A stretch of DNA of 64,000 nt from Bacteroidota bacterium (GTDB lineage Bacteria; Bacteroidota; Bacteroidia; Chitinophagales; Saprospiraceae). The stretch lies in assembly GCA_016124585.1 (NCBI GenBank), contig WGNL01000030.1, forward strand, positions 62,001 through 126,000, written 5' to 3'. How positions within the stretch are numbered: the stretch's first letter is position 1; every line of letters begins with the position of its first letter. The notes under the pieces were generated by a model. The model made no database searches. It worked only from the letters and a program-made list of their open reading frames with translations, and was not told the DNA's origin. A program made the translations under genes and the position numbers. Shown piece by piece: positions 42,329 to 52,183 of the stretch.

Positions 42329-43951
42329 ATGATTTCCATGCAACGCTTGATGTATGCTCTCGTTTTATTTCCCCTCACAGTCAGCACTGGTATTGCTCAA
42401 GAAGTGTCCGTGAAGTTTGGAGACGTGATTGATGTGCCAAATGCAATTAGCACCTACGCTGGCTGCTTTGCCATTGGAAACGGCAGCTATTTGCTGAACT
42501 TTAGTGAGGGTGGTTTCGGCCAAAATGAAGCCAAGGCATTGGTCAATGTTTATGACCAAGACTTCAAGCTGAAGGAATCCAAGACGTATCAATCCAACAT
42601 AGAACGGTCGGAGACAGTGGCACTTTCCTATTCAAAAGGGAAGCTGGCATGGTTTATCACACAACGGCCCAAAGGCGAAGACAACCTAACCTGTTACATA
42701 TCCACTGGACCTGTCAGCGGTGATATGGGCAAGAAAGAACGCCTTTTTGAGATACCTACCAAGGGCTTGATGCCCACAAGTGTAAGCTATATGGCTTCGC
42801 CGGATTCGAGCAAGCACGTCATCCATGCCATTTATGATAGGGAAGACAAAGAAACCAAGCCGTTGGTGAACTTGGTGGTAATGGACGACGCCTTCAATGA
42901 GCAATGGGACAAACGAATAGTGCTTGGTTATACGGAAAGGCGGTTGAAGGCCCTTTCTTGGGCTGCTTCGCCCAATGGCGATGTATTTATGCTGGCCAAG
43001 ATTTATGGCAACGACAAGTTCGATGAGGCCATTAAAAGGGACGGTGAAAGGGTGCCTGATTACAAGTTGGTGATATTCCAGTTTTCAAAGGAAGAGGACA
43101 AGCCCAAGGAGTATGAATTAAAACTTGGGGACTTGTTCGTGAACGGCCCTGCGATTTTCACCAACAAACAAAATGAATTGACCTGCGCAGGTTTTTTTGC
43201 AAAAAGCCACACTGGCAACTCAGTCGGGGTGTTTAACCTAAAACTCAATGTCGTTGATGGGAATATCTTGACGATGAAAAAGCATGATTTTGACAAGGAA
43301 GATCTTAAACAGTTTGGTAAAATATATTCCATGCAGGACAAGGACGGTCATTGGGGAATAAGCAGTAATTTTAACTTCAGGCAAGTACAATTTGGGGAAG
43401 ATGGACGTGCTGCACTAATGGCGGAGGATGCATCCGATAGCATTGATAAGCAAAGTAGGATTACTTATGAAAAGCCTTCAACCGTTAACCCCTCAGGTGC
43501 GGTGAGTTCTAGTACGTCAAGACGCTACTTCTACAAGAATGGAGTAGCCATTTTTCAATTTAATGCTACCGGCGATTTTGAGTCTGTACGTTTAATCCGC
43601 AAACTACAGTCACTGACCACGGAATTTTTTGGAGGCTTCAGTTCATTGTCCAATGAAAAAGGAATTTTTGTTTTCTACAATGACCATGAAGACAACTTGG
43701 AAAAAGGCCTGGATGATAAGTTCAAAACAATGGGAGGGTTCAACAAAAATACAATGCCAGTTGTGGCGATTCAATCACTCGGTGGCGAGATAAAACGTAA
43801 GCCACTTTACGACATAAAAGCCGTGGAATCCCTGATTTTGCCGACACAAAACAACCAATTAAATGACCATCAATTATTGTTTGTTTCTATGAAACCAGAA
43901 GGTCTTATCAATTGGAATTACCGACTTGGACTGATTGCTGTTAAGGAATGA
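42329..43951 (+). CDS. Secreted protein of unknown function
   Basis: 540 residues. The ATG at 42329 (or 42338) gives a signal peptide (LMYALVLFPLTVSTGIAQ); an in-frame ATG at 42167 is rejected because it buries it. Mature sequence contains repeated strand-turn patterns with FG/NG turns and SPNGDVFMLAKIYGNDKF, NKQNELTCAGFFAK, GHWGISSNFNF, suggesting a beta-propeller-like fold, though no repeat is regular enough to name. Probably periplasmic or surface. No operon partner is visible. Confidence 0.6.
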   Translation: MISMQRLMYALVLFPLTVSTGIAQEVSVKFGDVIDVPNAISTYAGCFAIGNGSYLLNFSEGGFGQNEAKALVNVYDQDFKLKESKTYQSNIERSETVALSYSKGKLAWFITQRPKGEDNLTCYISTGPVSGDMGKKERLFEIPTKGLMPTSVSYMASPDSSKHVIHAIYDREDKETKPLVNLVVMDDAFNEQWDKRIVLGYTERRLKALSWAASPNGDVFMLAKIYGNDKFDEAIKRDGERVPDYKLVIFQFSKEEDKPKEYELKLGDLFVNGPAIFTNKQNELTCAGFFAKSHTGNSVGVFNLKLNVVDGNILTMKKHDFDKEDLKQFGKIYSMQDKDGHWGISSNFNFRQVQFGEDGRAALMAEDASDSIDKQSRITYEKPSTVNPSGAVSSSTSRRYFYKNGVAIFQFNATGDFESVRLIRKLQSLTTEFFGGFSSLSNEKGIFVFYNDHEDNLEKGLDDKFKTMGGFNKNTMPVVAIQSLGGEIKRKPLYDIKAVESLILPTQNNQLNDHQLLFVSMKPEGLINWNYRLGLIAVKE

Positions 43952-44238
43952 GTCTGTAGGATTTTTCGCCGCTGGCATACCCCCATGTATTGGAAAACGG
44001 CGCTCAGCTTGTCACAAACAGGGTTCAATGTTAGCACTTGGCCCAGTCTTTTGAACTTGCTATTTCATCACTGCAAGCTCATATTCGCCAACTTAACAAA
44101 TCAGTTTAATGATGCCCGGCTCAATCAAGTCTTCAGTACCAGCTCTTTCATGTCTTCTATACTTTTCAAAAAACCGTGAACGAGGTTTATTTGAATTTTT
44201 TTTATGTTCGTGATTATTTTGAATAATCCTTCATCTAA

Positions 44239-45417
44239 ATGGAAACGGATAACGATACGCTGACGGCGGCATTCTATCATTTTTGGTACACCTATGCAGC
44301 CAGGAAAAATGGGCCTCAAACGATACAAGATATTTTGCCTTTGTTCGATAAATCAGCCACTACTATCGGTACGGGCGAACATGAACTGGCAACCAACCTG
44401 AATGAAATCATTAAGAATTTTGGAGATGATTTCAATGAGTTTACCACGCCTATAAAAATAGATTTTTTTGGAACAAAATCGACGTGGCTTTCACCTTCTG
44501 CCGGATTAGTAGAGGCACAGGGCAATTTTGAGTTGGAGGTGGAAGGTGGTGGTACCTTAAATTTTTATCTCCGGTTTACTACGGTTTTTGTTTACAAAGA
44601 TGGCAAGTGGTTATTGGCGCACAACCATATTTCTTTTCCTTCACAAGAGCAGGATGTTGGCAAGGCTTTCCCAATTGATGCCTTGGTTGCCAAAAACAAC
44701 CATTTAGAAAAACTCGTCACAGAAAGGACGTTGGAACTGGAAGAAAAAACGGAACAGTTGCGGGAAGAACAAGACAAAACCGAAAAGCTGTTGTACAACA
44801 TCCTCCCCGAAGAAATAGCGCAAGAACTGAGGGAAAAAGGCAAAGCTGATGCCCAGCACTTTAATATGGCATCCATCATGTTCACCGATTTCAAAGGATT
44901 TACACAAGCCTCAGAAAAAATGAGCGCCCAAGAACTGGTCAGCGAAATAAACACCTGTTTTGAAGCATTCGATGGCATCTGTGATAAATATGGAGTTGAG
45001 AAAATCAAGACAATTGGCGATGCATATATGGTGGCTGGCGGCCTGCCGATACCATCTGAAGAGTCCACCAAAAACACCGTTTTGGCTGCTCTTGACATGC
45101 AGCGTTTCATGGTGGATAGAAATGCGAAACGGGCCGCAGAAGGAAAAACTTCATTTGAAATGCGGGCGGGCATCCATACCGGCCCAGTGGTGGCGGGCAT
45201 TGTCGGCGTGAAAAAATTCCAATACGATGTATGGGGCGATACCGTGAACACAGCCAGCCGGATGGAAAGTGCCGGGGAAGTCGGTAAGGTGAATATTTCA
45301 CAGAAAACCTATGAACTGCTGAAGAATGACCCGGATTTTGTTTTTGTGAACAGAGGTAAAGAAAAGGTGAAAGGGAAGGATGAGAAAATTGCTATGTATT
45401 TTGTGGGTAGGATATGA
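44239..45417 (+). CDS. Class III adenylate cyclase with NTF2/SnoaL-like N-terminal domain
   Basis: 392 residues. Residues about 1-135 look like an NTF2/SnoaL-like alpha+beta barrel (AAFYHFWYTYA ... FYLRFTTVFVYKDGKWLLAHNHIS), often a ligand-sensing or dimerisation fold. A coiled-coil/S-helix (about 150-205, LVTERTLELEEKTEQLREE) leads into the class III cyclase domain. All six key residues are present: metal Asp217 and Asp261, Lys257 and Asp330 for adenine recognition, Asn337 and Arg341 for the transition state, so ATP should be the substrate and cAMP the product. No membrane segment is seen: a cytoplasmic, soluble enzyme. The signal sensed is unknown. A terminator follows. Confidence 0.9.
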   Translation: METDNDTLTAAFYHFWYTYAARKNGPQTIQDILPLFDKSATTIGTGEHELATNLNEIIKNFGDDFNEFTTPIKIDFFGTKSTWLSPSAGLVEAQGNFELEVEGGGTLNFYLRFTTVFVYKDGKWLLAHNHISFPSQEQDVGKAFPIDALVAKNNHLEKLVTERTLELEEKTEQLREEQDKTEKLLYNILPEEIAQELREKGKADAQHFNMASIMFTDFKGFTQASEKMSAQELVSEINTCFEAFDGICDKYGVEKIKTIGDAYMVAGGLPIPSEESTKNTVLAALDMQRFMVDRNAKRAAEGKTSFEMRAGIHTGPVVAGIVGVKKFQYDVWGDTVNTASRMESAGEVGKVNISQKTYELLKNDPDFVFVNRGKEKVKGKDEKIAMYFVGRI

Positions 45418-45502
45418 TGAACAACTTGTGCTGTAAAAAGGGGCGAAATGTGTTGCTCCACTGAGGTATTTTAAATGGCTATTTACCAACTATTTAAATG
45501 AA

Positions 45503-45539
45503 AAAAGCCCAATTACCGCTCGGCGATAACTGGGCTTTT
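45503..45539. terminator. Bidirectional terminator between cyclase and pckG genes
   Basis: Stem of 17 positions (45503-45519 with 45523-45539) with two mismatches and a three-base loop, centred on AAAAGCCCA / TGGGCTTTT. A run of A precedes it and T follows it, so it works for both convergent genes. Confidence 0.75.
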
Positions 45540-45587
45540 CCTATTGAAATCATCGACATCTTTTCATAAGAGTCAACCTGTACTATG

Positions 45588-47468
45588 TCAATCATCAAAG
45601 CGCTCAGGCGCCGTCTCCCAGCTTTCCGGTGAACGCCAAAGTGCAGAAAGGAGCAGTTCCCGCATGAACAGGAATTCCTTTGGCAAACGGTCGTACATCG
45701 TGGCGAAAAGCTCCTCGTGAGCAAGGATTTCCTTTTTCCAAGCCTCCCGGTCCACGGCGGTGATGCGCTTAAATTCCGGTTTCGGAAAGTCTTCCAAACC
45801 TGTCCAGTCGAGGTCACGATGGCGTGGCATCCAGCCAATCGGGCTTTCCACAGCGCCAGCACGGCCACGCACCCGTTCTACAATCCACTTGAGCACCCTC
45901 ATATTTTCCCCGAAACCTGGCCAAGAGAAATTGCCTTCTTCATCCTTGCGGAACCAGTTCACCCCAAAGATGCGAGGTGAGTTGGGCAGGTCACGGCCGA
46001 ACTGCAACCAGTGATTGAAATAATCAGCCACGTTGTAGCCCATGAACGGCAACATTGCAAAAGGGTCACGGCGCACCTTGCCCAGCTCGCCAAAGGCGGC
46101 GGCTGTCATTTCGGAACCCATGGTAGCAGCTAGGTACACCCCAAAGCTCCAATTGAAAGATTGATAAACTAGTGGCACCACGGTGCTACGGCGTCCACCA
46201 AATACAAATGCCCGAACAGGTACACCCTGCGGATTGTCCCAATCAGGGTCAATTACCGGGTTTTGGTAGGCAGGGGCTGTGAAACGGCTGTTGGGATGCG
46301 CCGCCGGCTTGCCACTGGCAGGGTCATGTGGTTGGCCTTGCCAGTTAGTGAGTCCTTCGGGCACTTCCTTCGTCATGCCTTCCCACCAAACATCTCCATC
46401 GGGCGTGATGGCCACATTGGTGAAGATGGTGTTCTTTTCAATCGAAGCCATGGCGTTGGGGTTGGTCTTGTAGTTGGTGCCAGGTGCTACCCCAAAATAG
46501 CCAGCCTCTGGGTTGATGGCATAAAGCCGGCCTGCTTCCCCTTTTTTTATCCAGGCAATATCGTCCCCAACCGTGGTAACCTTCCAGCCGTCCAACGCTT
46601 TGGGCGGGATGAGCATGGCAAAATTCGTTTTACCACAGGCGGATGGAAACGCTGCTGCCACATAGGTTTTCTCGCCTTTTGGGTCTTCCACACCAAGGAT
46701 GAGCATGTGTTCTGCGAGCCAGTTTTCCTCCCGGGCCATGGTACTCGCAATGCGCAGTGCAAAGCATTTTTTACCCAAGAGCGCATTGCCGCCGTAGCCG
46801 CTACCGTAGGAAATGATGAGGCGCTCCTCTGGAAAGTGGACGATGTACTTGTTTTTGATATCTGGAGCGCAAGGCCATTTTACATCGGGCTCACCATCAG
46901 CCAAGGGTTTTCCCACGGAGTGGATGCACTTGACATATTCGCCCTGTTCACCCAGCATGTCCAGTGCCTTGCTGCCCATGCGGGTCATGATTTTCATGTT
47001 AGTGACCACATACTCTGAATCGGTGAGTTGTACGCCCAGCCTTGAAATTGGCGAACCAAGTGGCCCCATGCAAAATGGGATGACGTACATGGTGCGGCCT
47101 CTCATACAGCCTTTGAGCTTGGGCTCCAATGTGCTTTTCATTTCACGGGGTTCGACCCAGTTGTTAGTGGGGCCAGCGTCTTCCTTGAGGCGGGAGCAAA
47201 TAAAAGTGCGGTCCTCAACCCTGGCTACGTCGCTAGGGTCACTGAAACAGGCGTAACTGTTGGGCCGTTTGACTTCGTTGAGCCGGATGAAAGTGCCTTT
47301 TTCAACGAGCAGTTCGCAGAGGGAATCGTACTCGGCGTCGGAGCCGTCGCACCAATGAACGCTATCGGGCTGCATGTGGCGGGCCATGTCGTTGACCCAA
47401 GTTTTAAGTTCTTCATGCGGGGTGTCCGAGTGCTGGTTTCGGAGCAAAGCAGTGGATGGTTGGAACAT
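45588..47468 (-). CDS. pckG: Phosphoenolpyruvate carboxykinase (GTP)
   Basis: 626 residues, GTP-dependent conversion of oxaloacetate to PEP in gluconeogenesis. Diagnostic of the GTP class: the P-loop FPSACGKTN (274-282) with the hyper-reactive Cys278, [24 protein letters not shown]-like [11 protein letters not shown], and [14 protein letters not shown] near the C-terminus. Length agrees with family (about 600-625). It is monocistronic with a predicted promoter about 130 bases upstream and shares a terminator with the convergent cyclase gene. Confidence 0.97.
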   Translation of the reverse strand: MFQPSTALLRNQHSDTPHEELKTWVNDMARHMQPDSVHWCDGSDAEYDSLCELLVEKGTFIRLNEVKRPNSYACFSDPSDVARVEDRTFICSRLKEDAGPTNNWVEPREMKSTLEPKLKGCMRGRTMYVIPFCMGPLGSPISRLGVQLTDSEYVVTNMKIMTRMGSKALDMLGEQGEYVKCIHSVGKPLADGEPDVKWPCAPDIKNKYIVHFPEERLIISYGSGYGGNALLGKKCFALRIASTMAREENWLAEHMLILGVEDPKGEKTYVAAAFPSACGKTNFAMLIPPKALDGWKVTTVGDDIAWIKKGEAGRLYAINPEAGYFGVAPGTNYKTNPNAMASIEKNTIFTNVAITPDGDVWWEGMTKEVPEGLTNWQGQPHDPASGKPAAHPNSRFTAPAYQNPVIDPDWDNPQGVPVRAFVFGGRRSTVVPLVYQSFNWSFGVYLAATMGSEMTAAAFGELGKVRRDPFAMLPFMGYNVADYFNHWLQFGRDLPNSPRIFGVNWFRKDEEGNFSWPGFGENMRVLKWIVERVRGRAGAVESPIGWMPRHRDLDWTGLEDFPKPEFKRITAVDREAWKKEILAHEELFATMYDRLPKEFLFMRELLLSALWRSPESWETAPERFDD

Positions 47469-47777
47469 GATTCTAAATTTGGTAATTATTTGATTGAAAG
47501 CAATTGTTAGGGCAGTTTGCTAGGGTCGGCGCTAATAGGTTGATTATCAACGCTTATTGAAAATTTGGATGAAGAGAAAGACCAAAATTGAGCTGCAAAA
47601 TTACACTGCACGTTTTATTTCAACGAATAAATTCCAAATTGTTGTTGGTTTGTGGCTAATTTAGAGACGGTCAAAAGTCGTTTATTTGCTTCGCAAAACC
47701 TTAGACCGTTTTCTTAACACCTAGTAAGCCAATACTGATTTCAACTTAGCTTCGTTCATTCCTAAAATTATCAAACC
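47469..47777. other. Divergent intergenic region, 309 bp
   Basis: Between pckG and the MORN lipoprotein gene. It contains a good minus-strand promoter match at 47596-47624 and little else that I can name. Confidence 0.5.
47596..47624 (-). promoter_or_regulatory. Predicted pckG promoter (GTTG-N17-TAATTTTG)
   Basis: On the minus strand TAATTTTG (47603 down to 47596) is preceded 17 bases upstream by GTTG (47624-47621). The leader to the pckG ATG would be about 120 bases, long enough for regulation, although I see no riboswitch fold in it. Confidence 0.45.
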
Positions 47778-48446
47778 ATGCGTTTTTTCATATTTGGCAG
47801 CTTCGCAATACTTTTTTTGGCTGCTTGCAGCAATTTTGACACCGTTGAGAAAAAAGATGAAAACGGTAAACTGCTGGAGAAATACACGATCAACAAAAAA
47901 ACGAAGAAAAAAGAGGGGGAATATTTTGCCTTCTATCCTAATGGTCAAAAACTGGAAGAGAGTTTTTACTTAAATGACAGCCTGAACGGTGAGCGGAAAT
48001 TGTACCATGAAAATGGTCAATTGGAAAGCATCACTACGCATGCCAACGGGATGTTTGAGGGGAAATACCAGAAATTTGATGAAAACGGAAAGCTCCTCAA
48101 CGAAGGTCAATACGTGAACAACGAAATGTCGGGTGTTTGGAAAAAATGGTTCGACACTGGTGAACTGGCCGAGGAAGTGACTTTCGTCGCCAACTTAGAA
48201 AACGGACCGTTCAAGGAGTATTTCAAGAATGGAAAAATCAAAACGGAAGGCATTTACGTGGAAGGCGACAATGAGCAGGGCGAACTGAAAATTTATGATG
48301 AGGAAGGTGAACTGGAGAAGAAAATGTACTGCGAATTTGGCATTTGTGCCGAAACCTGGTCGAAAGAAAAAGGGGAGCAACAGATTGACTCAGCTAGAAT
48401 CCATCAACTGGCTTTGATGAAAAAAGAAAGCAACGTCATTGAATAA
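47778..48446 (+). CDS. Lipoprotein with MORN-type (YwqK-like) repeats
   Basis: 222 residues. Signal peptide with lipobox LAAC (Cys17). The body is a series of about seven MORN_2 variant repeats with the pattern G-x-(F/Y/L)-x-x-(F/Y)-x-x-N-G-(Q/K)-(L/I)-x-x-(E/S), as in proteins annotated YwqK-family antitoxin. That label reflects a Bacillus protein; no toxin is adjacent, and a lipoprotein cannot act as a cytoplasmic antitoxin, so an envelope scaffold role is more likely. It lies 37 bases before the porQ start and may be co-transcribed. Confidence 0.8.
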   Translation: MRFFIFGSFAILFLAACSNFDTVEKKDENGKLLEKYTINKKTKKKEGEYFAFYPNGQKLEESFYLNDSLNGERKLYHENGQLESITTHANGMFEGKYQKFDENGKLLNEGQYVNNEMSGVWKKWFDTGELAEEVTFVANLENGPFKEYFKNGKIKTEGIYVEGDNEQGELKIYDEEGELEKKMYCEFGICAETWSKEKGEQQIDSARIHQLALMKKESNVIE

Positions 48447-48483
48447 AGCCCGCTTCGCTCAAAATTTGTATGAAATAAATTTT

Positions 48484-49530
48484 ATGAAAAAAATACTGAC
48501 TAAGCTACTGATTATCTTAGGTTTAGCTACAACGCTCCAAGCACAAATCAATGGTGGACACAACAGCTTCGAATTCCTTAGATTACCTGCATCGGCTCGG
48601 CTCACAGCCCTTGGAGGCTATCAAATTGCCGTTCAAGATGATGATATAAACTTTGCGCTGAGCAACCCAGCTGCCCTCAATCCGCAGATGAACCACCAAA
48701 TATCATTCAGTCATGATTTCATGGTCTCGGATATTTCCAGTGGCTATGTCAGTTTCGGACAGCATCTGGACAAATTGGGAGTCACCATGCACGGTGGTAT
48801 CCAATACATGAATAACGGGGATTTCACAGCCACTGACGAGATCGGCAATGAGATGGGCAGTTTCAAAGCGAATGAATACGCCTTCACGGTTGGTGCGGGT
48901 CGCCAACTTTACGAGCGGGTGAGTGTGGGGGCCAATCTCCGTTTCATCACTTCACAGTTCGAAAGCTACAATGCAAATGGGGTGGCAGGTGATCTGGCCG
49001 TCATGTTTCATGATACGGCAAGCCAGTTTAATATTTCCTTGGTAATCAGGAATTTAGGCATGCAAATGAAGACTTTCACAGGAGGAAGCCGAGAGTCTTT
49101 GCCTTACGAATCCCAACTTGGGCTTTCCAAAAGACTGCAACATTTGCCATTCCGTTTTTCAGTGATTTATCGTTATCTGAACCGATGGAATGTGCTCTAC
49201 GATGACCCCAACCAACAGGAGGATACTTTCTTTTTTGGGGAACAAAGCACCCAGAACTCCCACCCTAAACTGGACAATTTCGCTCGTCACTTTGTTTTCA
49301 ACGGAGAGTTTTTGCTTGGCAGATTGGACAATTTCCGTATCCGGCTCGGTTACAACCATTTGCTCCGCAAAGAGACTGAAGTGCGAAACCTACGTAGTCT
49401 TTCAGGCTTCACTATGGGCTTAGGAGTCAAGGTGAAATGGTTCAGAATTGACTTTGGTAGGGCCATACAACATCTTGGCGCTGGCAATTCACATTTCACG
49501 ATTTCCACCAATTTTAGTGAATTCAAATGA
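48484..49530 (+). CDS. porQ: Type IX secretion system protein PorQ
   Basis: 348 residues. Signal peptide ends TLQAQ (about 20). INGGHNSFEFLRLPASARLTALGG, and NDxAFxxxNPA-like DDDINFALSNPAALN with GGIQYMNNGDF, are the PorQ/PorV-type N-terminal signature, followed by barrel strands to a terminal FSEFK. PorQ is an outer-membrane barrel that works with the PorU/PorZ/PorV attachment complex, so it would help process sorting-domain proteins such as the SprB-repeat protein in this window. I chose the ATG at 48484 for the signal peptide. Other T9SS genes are not here, which is usual since por genes are scattered. Confidence 0.88.
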   Translation: MKKILTKLLIILGLATTLQAQINGGHNSFEFLRLPASARLTALGGYQIAVQDDDINFALSNPAALNPQMNHQISFSHDFMVSDISSGYVSFGQHLDKLGVTMHGGIQYMNNGDFTATDEIGNEMGSFKANEYAFTVGAGRQLYERVSVGANLRFITSQFESYNANGVAGDLAVMFHDTASQFNISLVIRNLGMQMKTFTGGSRESLPYESQLGLSKRLQHLPFRFSVIYRYLNRWNVLYDDPNQQEDTFFFGEQSTQNSHPKLDNFARHFVFNGEFLLGRLDNFRIRLGYNHLLRKETEVRNLRSLSGFTMGLGVKVKWFRIDFGRAIQHLGAGNSHFTISTNFSEFK

Positions 49531-49610
49531 GAATGCTGAACTTTGAACTGTGAATTTAGGCAGTCGTTAAGTTCAAGGTTTTCTATTCAATTTTCACCCT
49601 TCAAAGTTTA

Positions 49611-50456
49611 ATGCAAACTTTCACCACCGAAGACATCACCAATTACTACGACCATACGGAGGTTCATTATCGGAAGTTCTGGAAAATGGAACAGAGCATG
49701 GGCCTCCACTACGGGGTTTGGGATGAAAGCACGAAAAATCTCGCTGAAGCCATCCTTAACACCAATCGACAACTGGCAATTTTGGGAAAAATTTCTAGTA
49801 AGGATGTTGTGCTCGATGCAGGCTGTGGGGTAGGGGGGTCTTCCATTTTTTTGGCTAAAAACTACGGTTGCCAAGTTACTGGAATCACGCTCAGTGAGCG
49901 GCAGGTAAAGACAGCCACCCGTTTTTCCAACCAAAACAGTGTTGGCCATTTGGCCAATTTCGAGCGGATGGATTACACCCAAACCCGATTCCCAGACCAT
50001 AGTTTCGATGTGGTTTGGGCAGTGGAATCCATGCAGACAGCCACTGATAAGTCCCTGTTTTTCAAGGAGATGCATCGAGTACTCAAACCTGGTGGCCGGT
50101 TGCTCGTCGCCGATGTTTTCAAGGAAGGGGATTGGAAAATCACAGACACACCAGTCATGCAGGAGATGTTGCACGGTTGGGCCATGAGCGATATTTTGAC
50201 GCTTTCGGAGCTGACCCAATTAGTTAGAACCCATAATTTTGCCTCACCTGAAACTATTAATGTGACGGATAAAATCCGAAAATCTATTCAAAAATACCGT
50301 TTGTTTGCGCTAGCGGGAATGCTAGGCACAAAGTGGTACAACCTGTTTCACAATGGTACCCATTTCGGGCGGGTGCATTATAAAACTGGCTTGGCCCAAT
50401 ACCGGGCTTGGAGGCAGGGGCTTTGGAGCTACCAGCTTTTAAACATTGAAAATTGA
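49611..50456 (+). CDS. SAM-dependent methyltransferase, cyclopropane synthase/tocopherol-type
   Basis: 281 residues. Motif I VLDAGCGVGGSSIFLA (67-82), ITLSERQV (post-I), motif II-like FDVVWAVESMQTATDK and LKPGGRLLVADVF place it with gamma-tocopherol/sterol C-methyltransferases and cyclopropane-fatty-acid synthase-like enzymes. N-terminal HYGVWDES is also typical of that group. Substrate probably a lipid or quinone-like acceptor (inference). Its stop is five bases before the enoyl-CoA hydratase ATG, so the two are surely co-transcribed. Confidence 0.88.
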   Translation: MQTFTTEDITNYYDHTEVHYRKFWKMEQSMGLHYGVWDESTKNLAEAILNTNRQLAILGKISSKDVVLDAGCGVGGSSIFLAKNYGCQVTGITLSERQVKTATRFSNQNSVGHLANFERMDYTQTRFPDHSFDVVWAVESMQTATDKSLFFKEMHRVLKPGGRLLVADVFKEGDWKITDTPVMQEMLHGWAMSDILTLSELTQLVRTHNFASPETINVTDKIRKSIQKYRLFALAGMLGTKWYNLFHNGTHFGRVHYKTGLAQYRAWRQGLWSYQLLNIEN

Positions 50457-50461
50457 AGAAA

Positions 50462-51244
50462 ATGCAATACGAAAACCTACTAATAGAAATAGAAAATGGC
50501 ATCGCCGTTGTTACGATTAATCGACCACATGCGCTGAATGCCCTAAATGCTGGTACTTTCAGTGACTTGAAAAAATTCTTTGGGGAGGATTCCTTGGGAA
50601 TTGACGGGCTGAAAGGTGTCATTCTAACCGGGGCAGGTGAAAAGGCATTTGCAGCGGGAGCTGATATAACCGAGTTCATGAAATTGGATGTAGCTTCTGC
50701 TTCGCAACTCAGCAAACGTGGGCAGGATATTTTCTTATTAATCGAGCGCTTCGCAAAACCCGTGATAGCGGCGGTGAACGGCTTCGCCCTTGGAGGCGGT
50801 TGTGAGTTGGCAATGGCCTGCCACATGCGTATCGCTGGGGAGCGGGCAAAATTCGGCCAGCCTGAAGTCAATCTCGGCATTATACCTGGTTACGGTGGCT
50901 CTCAGCGGCTCATCCAGTACATTGGAAAGACGAAAGCGATAGAATTGCTCCTGACCGCCGATATGCTGAATGCGGACGACGCTTTGCGGCTAGGCTTGGT
51001 GAACCATGTAGTTCCTGCTGGTGAGGAGGTTGCCAAAGCTTCAGAAATCCTTGAAAAAATTGCAACGAAAGGCCCCGTGGCCGTTCAATTGGTCATCGAA
51101 GCAGTCAATGCTTTTTTTGCCCCAGGTGAGGCAGGATTCGACAAAGAAGTTGCTTCCTTCGGCAAAGCAGCAGGTACGGCTGATTTCAAGGAAGGCGCCT
51201 CCGCTTTTTTGGAGAAACGAAAAGCGAATTTTACAGGGAAATAA
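50462..51244 (+). CDS. Enoyl-CoA hydratase/isomerase (crotonase family)
   Basis: 260 residues. Oxyanion-hole segments AFAAGADITEF (62-72) and GFALGGGCELAMACH (107-121) plus GQPEVNLGIIPGYGG (132-146), with both catalytic glutamates (Glu115, Glu135) as in bona fide 2-enoyl-CoA hydratases. Likely hydrates trans-2-enoyl-CoA in fatty-acid breakdown. The ATG at 50462 is preferred to a TTG nine bases upstream. No 3-hydroxyacyl-CoA dehydrogenase is adjacent. It forms an operon with the upstream methyltransferase and is convergent with cysQ. Confidence 0.93.
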   Translation: MQYENLLIEIENGIAVVTINRPHALNALNAGTFSDLKKFFGEDSLGIDGLKGVILTGAGEKAFAAGADITEFMKLDVASASQLSKRGQDIFLLIERFAKPVIAAVNGFALGGGCELAMACHMRIAGERAKFGQPEVNLGIIPGYGGSQRLIQYIGKTKAIELLLTADMLNADDALRLGLVNHVVPAGEEVAKASEILEKIATKGPVAVQLVIEAVNAFFAPGEAGFDKEVASFGKAAGTADFKEGASAFLEKRKANFTGK

Positions 51245-51260
51245 TTAGTGATTAAATAAG

Positions 51261-52049
51261 CTATTCACCAATCACTTGTCCATACCCTACAAAAGAAGGG
51301 TTGAGTAGGTTCTCCCGGTTGTACCGAAGTGGTTCGCCGGTTTCATAAACCAGCACTTTGCCACCGGCTTCTTCCAGCACAATTTGGGCGGCTGCCGTGT
51401 CCCATTCCATCGTTGGGGCAATCCTGGGATAAACATGGGCCTCTCCCTTCGCCAACAACAAAAATTTAAGTGCGCTACCGCGAGAGACGATATTGGGTGA
51501 ATTATATTTTGCAATAAAAGCCTCGGTATCAGGAGTAAGGTGAGAACGGGAGGCAACTATGTTGAGAGCAGCATCCATTTGAGAAAATTTAGCAGCGGTA
51601 ATGGATTGTTCTTCCCGGTTTTTTATCAAAAAAGCGCCTTTTCCTTTTACCGCCCAATACAGCTCATCCTGAGCTGGAATACCGACCACGCCAAGCACGA
51701 CTTCTCCATTTTCAACAAGAGCGATGTTTACAGTAAAGTCACCGTTCTTTTTGATGAACTCCTTAGTGCCATCCAGTGGGTCAACCAACCAGCATTGTTT
51801 CCAATTGCGGCGTACATCATAGGGCAATAGTTTGTTTTCTTCTGAAATGATAGGAAATTGAATTGGAAGTGCCTCCAACCCTCGACAAATAACTTCATTT
51901 GCTGCTCTGTCTGCACGTGTCAACGGTGAATCGTCAGATTTAGCCTCCACACCAAAATCGGCATCGCTGTGGTAGATTTCAAGTATTGCTTCTCCAGCTT
52001 TTCTAGTTATTTCAAGTAATTCGGGAATGAGATTGATATAATTTGACAT
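51261..52049 (-). CDS. cysQ: 3'(2'),5'-bisphosphate nucleotidase CysQ
   Basis: 262 residues, inositol monophosphatase superfamily. It hydrolyses 3'-phosphoadenosine 5'-phosphate, a by-product of sulfation and sulfate assimilation. Metal sites are intact: Glu70 (ISEEN), the DPLDGTKEF motif (Asp90, Asp93) and WDTAA near the C-terminus; LTRADRAAN matches the CysQ N-terminal signature. No sulfate-assimilation gene is adjacent, so the role rests on family. Confidence 0.93.
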   Translation of the reverse strand: MSNYINLIPELLEITRKAGEAILEIYHSDADFGVEAKSDDSPLTRADRAANEVICRGLEALPIQFPIISEENKLLPYDVRRNWKQCWLVDPLDGTKEFIKKNGDFTVNIALVENGEVVLGVVGIPAQDELYWAVKGKGAFLIKNREEQSITAAKFSQMDAALNIVASRSHLTPDTEAFIAKYNSPNIVSRGSALKFLLLAKGEAHVYPRIAPTMEWDTAAAQIVLEEAGGKVLVYETGEPLRYNRENLLNPSFVGYGQVIGE

Positions 52050-52107
52050 TAAATTTTTTTTGCAAAAATAGGTTTAGAAGCCAGAATTGAAAGGGAATAG
52101 CAATAAA

Positions 52108-52139
52108 AAACGAGCACACCATGTAAGGAATGCTCGTTT
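52108..52139 (-). terminator. Terminator for the OmpA-type lipoprotein gene
   Basis: A 9-bp perfect stem AAACGAGCA (52108-52116) / TGCTCGTTT (52131-52139); read on the minus strand it is followed by a T-run (bases 52110 down to 52104), the form of an intrinsic terminator for the OmpA-type gene whose stop is at 52184. Confidence 0.75.
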
Positions 52140-52183
52140 GATATATAAATACTAAACAGTAAGTAAATTAAAGTGATCAACCT

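Noticed and set aside
43952-44238. Possible small gene between the secreted protein and the cyclase
   Set aside because: A 64-codon frame (43985-44179) exists but its composition is not protein-like and there is no ribosome-binding site I trust.
47778-48446. YwqK-type antitoxin
   Set aside because: The repeats match, but the protein is a lipoprotein and no toxin gene is next to it.
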